Positions 24,714 through 34,059 of a DNA stretch of 64,000 nt are shown piece after piece. Where the stretch lies: contig NZ_CP059675.1 of assembly GCF_014069575.1 (NCBI RefSeq), positions 1,736,001 through 1,800,000 of the forward strand, in the 5' to 3' direction. Numbering within the stretch: the stretch's first letter is position 1; each line of letters begins with the position of its first letter. A model generated the notes under the pieces. That model was not told the DNA's origin, ran no database searches, and was given only the letters and a program-made list of their open reading frames with translations. The position numbers and the translations under genes were made by a program. Source of the DNA: Schaalia sp. JY-X169 (GTDB lineage Bacteria; Actinomycetota; Actinomycetes; Actinomycetales; Actinomycetaceae).

Positions 24714-27104
24714 TTAGTGGGCTGTATTGGGGTGAGCCCCGCCTTCGACCTGCTGTTTGGCGTTTGAACTCTGGTGGAGGTGTTTCAAGAGTCGGTCGCC
24801 TTCGATATCGAGGTTGGGGAGCAGCTTGTCGAGCCACTTCGGAATCCACCATGCCGCTTTTCCAAGCACCGACATGAGCGCTGGAACAAGCGTCATACGC
24901 ACGAGGAACGCGTCGACGAGAATGCCAACTGCCAGGGCGAGACCGAATTGTTTCACCATGCTGTCGTCGCTGAAGATGAATCCTGCGAACACGGACACCA
25001 TGATGACTGCTGCTGCGACGACGACGCGGCTGGCCTGCTCAAATCCATGAATCACCGACTGTTTGCCTGCGCGCCCGTGTACGTGGGCTTCACGCATGGA
25101 GCTGACCAGGAACATTTCGTAGTCCATGGCGAGGCCGTACAAGATGCCGGTCACCATGATCGGTAGGAACGAGAGGATCGGGCCTGGCGTGTCGAATCCT
25201 ACAATCTCTTTCAGCCAGCCCCACTGGAAGATAGCGGTCATAATGCCGAAGGTGGCACCGATCGTGAGCAAGAATCCGGCGGTTGCTTTGACTGGAATCA
25301 GCACCGACCGGAATACGACGAGCAGCACGAGAAGTGACAGCACCACGATGATGGTGATGTAGAGCGGCAAGACGCTTGCGAGTTTCTCTGAAATGTCGAG
25401 GTTGATGGCGGTGAGCCCTGTCACGCCGATGGTGGTGCCACTAATACCGGTGAGCGTGCCCGTGTCTTCACGCAGGGTATGCACGAGTGTCTTCGTTGCG
25501 TCATCATCAGCACCGGCAGTCGGGATCACCGAGAACAACGCCAGCGAACTATCAGGCGAAATGCCCATTGGGCGTACCGTTTCGATCGCGTCGCTTTGTT
25601 CAAGTTCGCTGGTGATGCCAGGCAGTTGGGAATCTGTGAAGCTAGTGCCGTCGGGGGCGTGGATCACGGTGACAAGGGGTGCGTTGTACCCGTCACCGAA
25701 GCTTTCGGAGACGGCGTCTGCTGCTTGGCGTTCGGTGGTGTCGAGGTTTGCTGTGGCACCGTTTGGCATGCCCAGGCTCATTTGCGTCATCGGGATTGCG
25801 GCCACACCAAGAAGGGCCACGACCGCAACGATCACTACCCACCTGCCCTTTACCAGTGCTGTCGCGTAGCGGTGGGCGAAGCCGTGGCGCTGTTCGTAGC
25901 TGCGCTTCTGCCCGCGAGTACGCGCTTTTGTGCTCAGGATTCGTTCGCCGATGAGCCCGAGAAGTGCTGGTAAGAGTGTCAATGCGATCAACACTGCACA
26001 GAGCACAGTTGCTGCCGCTACCAGCGCCATTGTGGTGAGGAACGAGATACCGATGAGGGTAAGGCCCCCGAGGGCGATGATGACGATGAGGCCTGCAAAG
26101 AGCACGGCGCTTCCTGCTGTACCTGCGGCCCTGCCTGCGGCTTCTTCTGCCGAAAGGCCCTCACGCAGAATCAGGTGGCGTTGCCGGTTCACGATAAAGA
26201 GTGCGTAATCTAGCCCGACGGCGAGCCCGATCATGAGGGCGAGTACCGGGGTGGCGCTGGTGAGTTCGATGCTCTGGGAGAGTGCGAAGGCTCCGCCGAG
26301 CCCGACCGCGACACCGATGATGCCGGTCACCAGTGGCAGGCCCGCCGCTCGAAGCGAGCCGAGCGTGAGCAAGAGTACGAGGCCCGCGACGAGTAACCCG
26401 AGCGCTTCATGGCCACCCAAGGGTGGTTCGTGTGGTTTCAGAGATTCCGTGGGAAGTGCCGTGAGCCCTGCTGTGTCGGCATGCTCGGATGCGATCGCAA
26501 CGACGTCTTCGATGACGCCAGATGGCAGGTCTTCAACCTGTTCGGTGAACTGGATCTGCATGAGGGCAACAGCCCCGTCAGCTGACACGAGCACCCCGGG
26601 TGCAAGCATGCCCTGTTTCAGCAAGGCCTCTTGCATCATCTTTTCTTGCTGCTCAGGACTTGGCGGAGCATTCGGGGATGGCATCGGTGACTGCTCAGCT
26701 GATTGTTGTGGCAGCCCCGGTTGCTGCGCCTGTTGACCAGCTGTCGCTTGGGTGGGTGGGGTTGCTAATGCTGGGGCTTCACGGGCAACGACGTATTCGT
26801 TTTCAGAAATTTCTTTCATTGCCGCGCGAACCGCGTCTGCAGCTCCATCCTCATCAAGGCGTTTGCCTTCATCAGCGGTGAAGACGATGGTGCCCTGACC
26901 GCCAGAAGTTTCGGGAAACTCGGTGCGCAGCTGGTCGATGACCGTCTGACTTTGGGTGCCATCGATCGTGATTGCCGAGCTGATTTTGGCCCCGCTTGCA
27001 ACAGCAAGGCCGAGCACCCCGCCAACGATGAGCAGCCAAGTGAGAATGAACACCCACGGACGCCGGTAGGAAAACCGTGATAAACGGTACAGAAATATGG
27101 ACAT
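24714..27104 (-). CDS. MMPL-family (RND-type) transporter
   Basis: 796 residues from the ATG at 27104 with AGAAAGG in front; the listed frame allows six more codons. Typical two-fold RND layout: a first membrane helix (RRPWVFILTWLLIVGGV), a large outer loop with a Gln/Pro-rich low-complexity stretch (residues about 125-155), six helices including LMIGLAVGLDYALFIVNR, a second loop, and six more helices with LYGLAMDYEMFLVSSMRE. The Asp-Tyr pairs in helices 4 and 10 form the proton relay. MMPL proteins export lipids, siderophores or drugs. TetR lies directly upstream on the same strand. Confidence 0.92.
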   Translation of the reverse strand: MSIFLYRLSRFSYRRPWVFILTWLLIVGGVLGLAVASGAKISSAITIDGTQSQTVIDQLRTEFPETSGGQGTIVFTADEGKRLDEDGAADAVRAAMKEISENEYVVAREAPALATPPTQATAGQQAQQPGLPQQSAEQSPMPSPNAPPSPEQQEKMMQEALLKQGMLAPGVLVSADGAVALMQIQFTEQVEDLPSGVIEDVVAIASEHADTAGLTALPTESLKPHEPPLGGHEALGLLVAGLVLLLTLGSLRAAGLPLVTGIIGVAVGLGGAFALSQSIELTSATPVLALMIGLAVGLDYALFIVNRQRHLILREGLSAEEAAGRAAGTAGSAVLFAGLIVIIALGGLTLIGISFLTTMALVAAATVLCAVLIALTLLPALLGLIGERILSTKARTRGQKRSYEQRHGFAHRYATALVKGRWVVIVAVVALLGVAAIPMTQMSLGMPNGATANLDTTERQAADAVSESFGDGYNAPLVTVIHAPDGTSFTDSQLPGITSELEQSDAIETVRPMGISPDSSLALFSVIPTAGADDDATKTLVHTLREDTGTLTGISGTTIGVTGLTAINLDISEKLASVLPLYITIIVVLSLLVLLVVFRSVLIPVKATAGFLLTIGATFGIMTAIFQWGWLKEIVGFDTPGPILSFLPIMVTGILYGLAMDYEMFLVSSMREAHVHGRAGKQSVIHGFEQASRVVVAAAVIMVSVFAGFIFSDDSMVKQFGLALAVGILVDAFLVRMTLVPALMSVLGKAAWWIPKWLDKLLPNLDIEGDRLLKHLHQSSNAKQQVEGGAHPNTAH

Positions 27105-27176
27105 CAAAAGCCTTTCTGGCATGCCGAGTAAACGTAGGGTGGGCCCCTACGTGCGAAGAGTTGAAAAATGGTGGGG

Positions 27177-27752
27177 TTAGAGACCGGCTCTGAGCTTTGA
27201 GAACACCTTCTCAACGAACTCATCGAGCGACGACTCCGACCCCGAAGACCCGGCTTCGATGAACGAAGTCAGTGCACCGTAGGCGGCTCCAACGATGATC
27301 GGAGCCGCAAACTTCGCCGCAGAATTCTTAGCTTGCGCCGTGACCACAGCCTGCGCAGTTCTACGAATTTCTGCGTGCACGTTCTCAACGAACGGCTGCA
27401 AAGCCGGATCTTTCCGTGCCAGGTCTCGCAGCTGGGTCAACAGGTCAAGCATGCCCCCCGAAAGTTGATGAAGCGCGAGTGCGCGCACCCACTCCAGTAG
27501 CGGGATGCCCTCGGGCATCTCCGGCAGCATGGCAATGCCGTCTTCTAACTGTTCAAGAGCGAGCGCTGCAACAGCTTCTTCTTTGCACGAGAAATAGTTA
27601 GCGAATGTACGCCTGGAAACACCGACCTGCTTGACAACGTCGTCGATGGTAAACCCATCCAGGCCACGTTCCTGGGTGAATTCAAACGCCGTGCGCGAAA
27701 GCGCGTGCGAGGTCTGTTTGCGTTTCTGGTCTCTCAACCCGGGTGTTGTCAT
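27177..27752 (-). CDS. TetR-family repressor of the MMPL transporter
   Basis: 191 residues from the ATG at 27752; the upstream extension is not TetR-like. DNA-binding helices: FTIDDVVKQVGVSRRTFANYF. The C-terminal ligand domain is variable. It precedes the MMPL gene with a 72-base gap and probably controls both. Two direct copies of GCAACTTTGC lie just upstream (27768 and 27784) and may be operator parts. No strong ribosome site is visible. Confidence 0.9.
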   Translation of the reverse strand: MTTPGLRDQKRKQTSHALSRTAFEFTQERGLDGFTIDDVVKQVGVSRRTFANYFSCKEEAVAALALEQLEDGIAMLPEMPEGIPLLEWVRALALHQLSGGMLDLLTQLRDLARKDPALQPFVENVHAEIRRTAQAVVTAQAKNSAAKFAAPIIVGAAYGALTSFIEAGSSGSESSLDEFVEKVFSKLRAGL

Positions 27753-27890
27753 ACAGCGAGAGTAACAGCAACTTTGCCCATTGAGCAACTTTGCGCGTTG
27801 GGAAATGTTTAAACAGGTTTGCTGTCAAGTTGCGCGACCAAGCACACCTATCAGATCAGTGATCCAACACTCTTCATGGAGGAGGCCGTC

Positions 27891-28664
27891 ATGCCTACTT
27901 TTTACGATCCAGTCGCCGATGCCAGTGAAGCCGCCGACGCGATGCGCGGGCTTGCCCATGCGAGCCGCAACTTCGAGCACCCACAAGACATGTACGGAGT
28001 GCTCGGTGATCTACTCGCTAACATACGCTCACTGCGGCAGGTGCTCGATCAGCTGGCTACTGCTCATGCTTCGACGCGATCACGCGCCTTCGACGATCAC
28101 GGCAACCACCAAACAGGGGCAAGAGATGCTCTCGCAGCAGCTGACGAACTACATCAAGCCGCAATCTTCATTGACCAAGCGGAAGAGCACGTAAACGCTG
28201 GAGCATCAGCGGCAGCTCGAATCGCGTGGCATGCTGAGTCTCCCGCAGAACCCGCCACAGTCAAGCGTTGGGTGAGCATCTGCTTCTTACAGGGCGAAGA
28301 CGCTGACGAAGTACTGCAACTGATCGATGACGAGGGCATCGATGCTGCTCTCAACCATCTCAAGAGCTGGGATTACGGCGACGAAAGCACGCAAGCCGCC
28401 TTAGAGAACGGGCATGTCTATGAGTCACCGCCGACGGGTCCATTGGAACGCGAAGTTCGTGACGGCGACTACGACATGACCTACAGTCACTCCTTCGGAT
28501 ATGTTGCCCTCTACCGGCAGCACGAGATCAGTGCCGAAGACGCCGTCGAGGATCAGCCCGTGCTCAACACGACTGCACGTAACTCTCAGCATGTTCATCA
28601 CTCCTCGTGGTTTGAACATCCCGGAGTCGCCGCGGTGAAACGAGCGAGAGGGCTCGGGCTGTGA
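27891..28664 (+). CDS. Conjugative-element hypothetical protein
   Basis: 257 residues from the ATG at 27891, which has GGAGGAGG five bases before it. The first half is helical (EAADAMRGLAHASRNFEHPQ, then LANIRSLRQVLDQLATAHAS). The second half (ESPAEPATVKRWVSICFLQG ... YDMTYSHSFGYVALYRQHEI) has no recognised domain. Proteins of this form are carried by actinobacterial conjugative elements near VirB4-type ATPases. Whether it acts in transfer, replication or defence is not known. Confidence 0.7.
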   Translation: MPTFYDPVADASEAADAMRGLAHASRNFEHPQDMYGVLGDLLANIRSLRQVLDQLATAHASTRSRAFDDHGNHQTGARDALAAADELHQAAIFIDQAEEHVNAGASAAARIAWHAESPAEPATVKRWVSICFLQGEDADEVLQLIDDEGIDAALNHLKSWDYGDESTQAALENGHVYESPPTGPLEREVRDGDYDMTYSHSFGYVALYRQHEISAEDAVEDQPVLNTTARNSQHVHHSSWFEHPGVAAVKRARGLGL

Positions 28665-28743
28665 AACGCGATGAGCGTGAGCGTCTGCACACATCGGTGC
28701 TCGTTTCACCCGCGGCAGAAAACGTGGCCTTCGTAAGCAGCGG

Positions 28744-30147
28744 GTGAAAGCAGCGAAGCAGATTGAAGTCGCACAGCACCGGACCGAGCAGGCTGCAGCG
28801 CGCGAGAAATGGGAGGCGGAGCAGGCGGAGCGCCGATCCACCATATATTTACCCAACTCAGGAGAACCTGGCACTGCACAATTGCGATCGCCAGGCAGGT
28901 TCAAATTGCCGCGGCATCAAGACACGTCAGCAACGCTCGCTGGCGCGTACCCGTTTCTTGCCGAGGGTGGGCTCGGCTCCGACGGTGTATTCGTTGGCCA
29001 AGACCTCTACTCGGGTGGGTCCTTCGTGTATGACCCCTGGGTGCTCTACTCGCGCGGCATCATCACGGCCCCAAATCTCGTGCTCGCTGGCATCGTCGGG
29101 TCAGGGAAATCGAGCCTCGCAAAGAGCCTCTACACTCGATCGCTCCCATTCGGGCGGCGTGTCTACGTGCCGGGAGACCCGAAAGGTGAACACACTGCCG
29201 TCGCTGAAGCAGTCGGTGGGCGCGCGATCGTGCTCGGCCACGGACTCATCACGCGCCTCAACCCTCTCGACGAAGGCTACCGGCCCTCAGGAATAGGTGA
29301 CGATGAGTGGGCAATTACAGTTGCCGCAAGGCGTCGTGACCTGATCGGAGCACTCGCAGAGACAGTGCTCGACCGGCCGCTCTCGCCGCTTGAACACACG
29401 GCGATCGATACTGCGCTGACAGAAACCGTGAGGCACAACACGGTACCGATCCTGCCAATGATCGTCGACCATGTACTTGCCCCCGACCAGGCGGCTGATA
29501 GTGATGGGCGGCTTGCCGAAGATGGCAGGCTCGTCGGGCACGCACTCAGAAGACTCGTATCAGGCGATCTTGCAGGGCTCTTTGACGGGCCATCGACGGT
29601 GCAGTTTGACCCGACGCTACCGATGATCTCGCTCGATCTGTCACGCGTTGCAGAGAACTCGACACTGATATCGGTGCTGATGACCTGCTCGTCAGCGTGG
29701 ATGGAATCGGCGCTGCTTGACCCGAACGGCGGGCAACGCTGGTGTATCTACGATGAAGCCTGGCGGCTCATGTCACACCCGGCCCTGTTGAAGCGTATGG
29801 ACGCGCACTGGCGACTTGCACGCCACTACGGCATCGCAAACATGCTCATCTTCCACAAACTCACCGATCTTGAAAACGTAGGCGACCAAGGATCAGCAAT
29901 GCGTTCCCTCGCAAACTCACTGCTCGCGAACGCAGAAACACGGATCATCTACCGCCAAGAATCTGACCAACTCGGCGCTACTGCAAACGCGCTCGGACTC
30001 ACCGGCACCGAACGGCAGCTTTTGCCTGGCCTCGGTGTCGGCCAAGGGCTGTGGCGTATCAAAGACCGCTCGTTCGTCTGCCAGCATCAGCTCCACCCCG
30101 CTGAACTTGAGCTTTTCGATACAACTGGGCGGATGAACACGCAGTAA
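28744..30147 (+). CDS. VirB4/TraC-like conjugation ATPase
   Basis: 467 residues from a GTG. After a charged helix comes GAYPFLAEGGLGSDGVFVGQ, the Walker A motif AGIVGSGKSSLAKSLYTRS, the segment YVPGDPKGEH, and the Walker B motif WCIYDEAWRLM. This is the motor ATPase of a type IV secretion-like DNA transfer system. The frame is open for 21 more codons upstream without a start, and related proteins are longer at the N-terminus, so the front may be clipped or frameshifted. Compared with the usual order, the SCO6880-type gene precedes it, interrupted here by the TetR/MMPL pair. Confidence 0.85.
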   Translation: MKAAKQIEVAQHRTEQAAAREKWEAEQAERRSTIYLPNSGEPGTAQLRSPGRFKLPRHQDTSATLAGAYPFLAEGGLGSDGVFVGQDLYSGGSFVYDPWVLYSRGIITAPNLVLAGIVGSGKSSLAKSLYTRSLPFGRRVYVPGDPKGEHTAVAEAVGGRAIVLGHGLITRLNPLDEGYRPSGIGDDEWAITVAARRRDLIGALAETVLDRPLSPLEHTAIDTALTETVRHNTVPILPMIVDHVLAPDQAADSDGRLAEDGRLVGHALRRLVSGDLAGLFDGPSTVQFDPTLPMISLDLSRVAENSTLISVLMTCSSAWMESALLDPNGGQRWCIYDEAWRLMSHPALLKRMDAHWRLARHYGIANMLIFHKLTDLENVGDQGSAMRSLANSLLANAETRIIYRQESDQLGATANALGLTGTERQLLPGLGVGQGLWRIKDRSFVCQHQLHPAELELFDTTGRMNTQ

Positions 30148-30235
30148 CGCACCAATTTCTGCAGTGCAAAGCCTTCCACGGCAGGCGACACAGCTCGGTG
30201 AATGCCGTCTGGGAAAGTAAGCGCACCTACGTCGC

Positions 30236-30781
30236 ATGAGCATAAAGAACCCCCACTCGAACGTCACCGAAGCACCGTTGATTGAGCTGCCGCTTGCGGT
30301 CATCACTGTTGGTGGAATCGGTCACGTACACGTCACACTCGATGGTGCTGATTTTCCAGCTACCGAACCGGATGCTCCCTGGAGTCGAGCGCGGTTCGGT
30401 GAGCTGCTCGACGCCCTCACTCTGAACCGCACGCGAACTATTCGGGTTGAGGTGCGCGAGAGCGACGGCACCGTGTTCACCGACATTATTCACACCACAC
30501 GCCCAATCATGTCTACACACATGCCTGCAGCCCCTTCGACGCCAGCACCGGTGTCACAGCGCGCACGGAGGGGCCGAATACCGCAGCTGCTCGAACTTGG
30601 TGGGGCCGGGTTCATCCCTGGCGAAGACATCACCGTCGCACTTACCATCAGCTCCGCTGAAAGTGATGCACGTGGTGTAGTGCGCGCACTGATCGATCTC
30701 GCCCAACTGGCCGAGTACGCAACCGAGGTGCTGTTGATCGGCAACATCTCGGGCCGAATCATTACCGAGCAGCTGCCATGA
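30236..30781 (+). CDS. Conjugative-element hypothetical protein upstream of VirD4
   Basis: 181 residues. Two similar halves are separated by a Pro/Thr linker near residue 100. The first (LPLAVITVGGIGHVHVTLDG) and second (GEDITVALTISSAESDARG) may be small alpha/beta domains. No recognised family. The last bases overlap the start of the VirD4-like gene by four, indicating coupled translation, so it probably works with the coupling protein. Confidence 0.65.
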   Translation: MSIKNPHSNVTEAPLIELPLAVITVGGIGHVHVTLDGADFPATEPDAPWSRARFGELLDALTLNRTRTIRVEVRESDGTVFTDIIHTTRPIMSTHMPAAPSTPAPVSQRARRGRIPQLLELGGAGFIPGEDITVALTISSAESDARGVVRALIDLAQLAEYATEVLLIGNISGRIITEQLP

Positions 30782-32562
30782 AACCAACGAACCGACAAGC
30801 TGGTGCGCTCGGAGACGAACTCACCAACATCATGATTGCAGCACTCATCGGAGTCTTCGCCCTCGCCCTCGTGCTGCGCGCAGCCGGAACAATCACGGCA
30901 TTCATAATGAGCAGCGACCCACCACAGGTAGGTATTGCGGGCGGCGTGAACGTACTATTCACGCCTGGCCATCCCGGCACTGCGCTCGGAACTGAAGATC
31001 TGAACTCATTCGCGTATTGGATGGTCACAGCGATCATGCTCAGTGTTTTGGGCACTGTGACCGTCTGGGTGTGGAGCCTCTGGCGTCGGCATTCGCGCAA
31101 GATTGACACTGACCCGCGCAGGCTCGTTGGTGTTGCGACCACCCATGAGGTGCACACCGCGGCCTCTGCGAAGTCTCTGCTGCGCAGGGCCGGAACGCTT
31201 CGGCCATCGCTCGAACACCCGACGCCAGCAGATATCGGGTACCTACTCGGGCAATCTCGCGGCAAAGACGTGTGGGCGAGCGTTGAAGATTCAATCTTGC
31301 TCATCGGCCCACCCCGTTCAGGGAAAGGGCTGCACATAGTGATCCCAGCAATTCTTGATGCGCCCGGCGCAGTAGTAACGACCTCGACCCGGCCAGATAA
31401 CCTCACCGCGACGCTGCGTGCACGAGAACGGATCGGCCCGGTGATGGTGTTTGACCCCCAACACCTCGCCGACGGCGTTGCCTCAGGGTTACGATGGTCG
31501 CCAATTCGCGGGTGCGAGGATCCGCTCACCGCAATGATCCGTGCCACCGGGCTCGCAGCAGCCACCGGACTTGGCGACGGCGGTGTTGATGGTGGCGGGT
31601 TTTGGGAAGGAAAAACCCGTGTCGCGCTCCAAGCACTGCTGCATGCTGCCGCACTCGATAATCGCAGCCCTGCTGAACTGTTTCGATGGACGCTCGACCC
31701 ATCAGCTGCAGCAGACGCAGTCGCAATTCTGCACACCTCTTCACGGGCAGCGACGGGATGGGCGGACTCGCTGGAGGCGATGATCGAAGCAGACCCGCGC
31801 ACCCGGGATTCCATATGGCAAGGTGTTTCACTCGCACTTGCGGCTCTGGCTGACCCGCGCGTGATGGATGCAGTGAGCCCTACAGAAGATGAAACATTTG
31901 ACCCCGAAGTGTTCATTCGAAGCAAGGGCACCCTGTATTTGCTGGCTACCGGGGCCGGTGCTGGCAATAGCGCAGCGCTGGTTGCGGCACTCGTCGAGGA
32001 TCTCGTGGAGATGTGCCGTCGTATTGCGGCACGATCACCCGGTGCACGACTTGACCCGCCGCTTCTGCTGGCACTCGACGAGATCGGCAATCTCGCACCG
32101 CTGCCCTCTCTACCAACGCTGATGGCAGAAGGTGGAGGCACAGGCATCACGACAATGCCGGTGTTGCAGTCGCTCGCGCAGGCGAGAGATAAATGGAGCG
32201 ACGATCAGGCGTCCGCCATCTGGGACGCCAGCATCGTGAAGATCGTGCTCGGCGGCGCTTCAAACTCACGAGACTTGCAAGACCTCTCTACGCTCATCGG
32301 TGAACGGGACGAGTTCACCGACTCAGTGAGCCTTGGCGACTACGGCTCACGCACGAGCCAGCGTTCTGTGCGCCGTGTGCCGATCCTGCCGCCCGACCGT
32401 ATCCGTACGATCCCGTTTGGCACCGGTGTTCTGCTGTTGCGTTCAGCCCCGCCCATCATTACCGACTTGCATCCGTGGCCCAAGCGCTCCGACGCGAAGG
32501 CTCTGCAACGAGAACGCAGCGAAATCGAAACGCTGCTGCTTAAACCTGCATCTGATGACTGA
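30778..32562 (+). CDS. VirD4/TraG-type conjugative coupling protein
   Basis: 594 residues. Two N-terminal membrane helices (LTNIMIAALIGVFALALVLR and a second near residue 80) are followed by the Walker A motif IGPPRSGKGLHIVIPA and the Walker B motif LLLALDEIGNLAPLPSL. Ends with the TraD-like PGPGF-less tail found in actinobacterial versions. It would link the relaxase-DNA complex to the secretion channel as a hexameric ATPase. Intact-looking, even though no relaxase gene is in the window. Confidence 0.9.
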   Translation: MKPTNRQAGALGDELTNIMIAALIGVFALALVLRAAGTITAFIMSSDPPQVGIAGGVNVLFTPGHPGTALGTEDLNSFAYWMVTAIMLSVLGTVTVWVWSLWRRHSRKIDTDPRRLVGVATTHEVHTAASAKSLLRRAGTLRPSLEHPTPADIGYLLGQSRGKDVWASVEDSILLIGPPRSGKGLHIVIPAILDAPGAVVTTSTRPDNLTATLRARERIGPVMVFDPQHLADGVASGLRWSPIRGCEDPLTAMIRATGLAAATGLGDGGVDGGGFWEGKTRVALQALLHAAALDNRSPAELFRWTLDPSAAADAVAILHTSSRAATGWADSLEAMIEADPRTRDSIWQGVSLALAALADPRVMDAVSPTEDETFDPEVFIRSKGTLYLLATGAGAGNSAALVAALVEDLVEMCRRIAARSPGARLDPPLLLALDEIGNLAPLPSLPTLMAEGGGTGITTMPVLQSLAQARDKWSDDQASAIWDASIVKIVLGGASNSRDLQDLSTLIGERDEFTDSVSLGDYGSRTSQRSVRRVPILPPDRIRTIPFGTGVLLLRSAPPIITDLHPWPKRSDAKALQRERSEIETLLLKPASDD

Positions 32563-32644
32563 AACTCCCCGCGGGGGTGCTCGCGCACCTGCCTGATAGG
32601 AGCTACCGGCCTGGCGGCTTCCACTCAGACAGGAGAACAGTCCA

Positions 32645-33100
32645 ATGACTATTCGCACACAGCAGTCGATCTCTGGTTTTATCGCCAGCGACCCGCAGCT
32701 CACTGAAACAGACCGTGGTGAAGCGCGATTTTATGCACGCTTCGGGCAAGAAAACTACCGGCACGAAAGCGACGGCACGTTCACGAAACTTGAAACAAGT
32801 TTCCACAACCTCGTCATATACCGTGCCACCGCCGAGCGGGCCTACGAGCGGTTCGTGAAAGGCGACAGCTTCGTCGCTGAAGGCTACTTGCATCCGTACA
32901 ACTACGAGCGCGATGGGCAAAACCTCGAAGGTGAAGAGTTCGTCGCAAAGAAAATCGGGCACGACACCGCTCGCACACACTACAGCGTCGATCGCAGTTC
33001 TCGCAGTGGCGCGCACGACGTGCCGTCACGAGGGGAAAATAGAACGTTCGAAGCGCCCAGGCGGCGGCCAAGTAGCGATACTCCAGGCCTCGGTCGTTGA
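32645..33100 (+). CDS. ssb: Single-stranded DNA-binding protein of the element
   Basis: 151 residues behind AGGAG. The OB-fold is seen in SISGFIASDPQLTETDRGEA, the core FHNLVIYRATAERAYERFVK and DSFVAEGYLHPYNYERDGQ. The tail is Arg/Pro/Ser-rich and lacks the acidic DDDIPF tip of chromosomal SSB, which is common in element-borne versions. It would coat transferred single strands. Located between the VirD4-like gene and small ORFs. Confidence 0.88.
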   Translation: MTIRTQQSISGFIASDPQLTETDRGEARFYARFGQENYRHESDGTFTKLETSFHNLVIYRATAERAYERFVKGDSFVAEGYLHPYNYERDGQNLEGEEFVAKKIGHDTARTHYSVDRSSRSGAHDVPSRGENRTFEAPRRRPSSDTPGLGR

Positions 33101-33121
33101 ACGGGAATAGGGGCGTCTCTC

Positions 33122-33676
33122 ATGAACGATCACACTGAATTCGATGACACTGCGGAGTCCAGCTTTTCTCCCGAGCCAGCTGCCGTGCCGCCGCACCCAA
33201 TCAATTGGAACCTGCTGACAGCGCACGATCTGGAACAGGAGCTGTTGGTGCTCAACCGCTGGGTCAACTGGCTTCGCACGGAGTACGGGCTACCAGCGTC
33301 AGAAATACCACCGATGTGGCACCGGCACTCCGAGCTGCTTTGGGAGCTGTCTGCCCTGCATCTGCATTGGCTCTGCGCTTATGACCCGGAGCAAGACGGT
33401 TCAGCACCATTTGGGTGGCACCGCGACTTCTCTGACGCTCGTGTCAGGCTGCGGGATTGGGTTGCCGCAAGCGGCACTCGCCGAGATCGAGACCGGCCGA
33501 CGCGGCAAACACCCTGGCCCGGCGAGGAACAACCTCCACAAATTGCAGAACAGGTCGTCACCGACCGTGACGCTGACTTTGTGCAGTTCGTTCTCGACCA
33601 GGTCGCAGCCCGCCAAGCCGCAGAAGATGCCTTCTTTGCAAGCATCGATTTGCACGCCAGTGAGGCAGAAGAGTGA
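33122..33676 (+). CDS. Conjugative-element hypothetical protein downstream of ssb
   Basis: 184 residues. Pattern: an acidic N-terminus, then LTAHDLEQELLVLNRWVNWL, then MWHRHSELLWELSALHLHWL, rich in Trp, His and Leu, and WHRDFSDARVRLRDWVAAS. The position after ssb is typical for actinobacterial elements. Function unknown. The following ORF starts at its stop codon. Confidence 0.7.
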   Translation: MNDHTEFDDTAESSFSPEPAAVPPHPINWNLLTAHDLEQELLVLNRWVNWLRTEYGLPASEIPPMWHRHSELLWELSALHLHWLCAYDPEQDGSAPFGWHRDFSDARVRLRDWVAASGTRRDRDRPTRQTPWPGEEQPPQIAEQVVTDRDADFVQFVLDQVAARQAAEDAFFASIDLHASEAEE

Positions 33677-33879
33677 TGACTCCGAACTATGAACGAGTGA
33701 CTGATCGACGGAGCAGAGAAGAACGTCAGCTCAGCATCCGCGCAGTGCACCGCGACACTCCTGATGTCGATCTCCTCACCGAGCTACTCATCCGTTTCTC
33801 CCTCCAAGATGTTGGGGCACGACGAACCACTGAATCAGGCGACCGCATATTCGAGGCCAAATCTGCGCGGTCGGCGTAG
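33676..33879 (+). CDS. Small hypothetical ORF coupled to the preceding gene
   Basis: 67 codons starting in the ATGA overlap with the previous stop. The product is basic and helical (RSREERQLSIRAVHRDTPDV, then LLTELLIRFSLQDVG). Only the overlap and codon pattern support it; no family is recognised. Confidence 0.45.
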   Translation: MTPNYERVTDRRSREERQLSIRAVHRDTPDVDLLTELLIRFSLQDVGARRTTESGDRIFEAKSARSA

Positions 33880-34059
33880 AATGAAGTTGTCTGCCGCTGC
33901 GGTAGATGTTGTGGCATTAAACCCTCGGGCAATAATTCGAGGCAAGATAACGTGGCCGATTCGGCTTAGTCCTACAGCCTTCGGGCTCTTCTCACGATCA
34001 ACATTTGCAGTTGATGATTCTGCGGTGGGCACTTGTTACCCCACTTTGGAGAAGAGCCA

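Noticed and set aside
30762-32150. A 462-codon open frame on the minus strand over the VirD4-like gene
   Set aside because: It is the mirror of a G+C-rich coding strand, Ser/Arg/Pro-rich with no domain; the plus-strand frame has clear Walker motifs.
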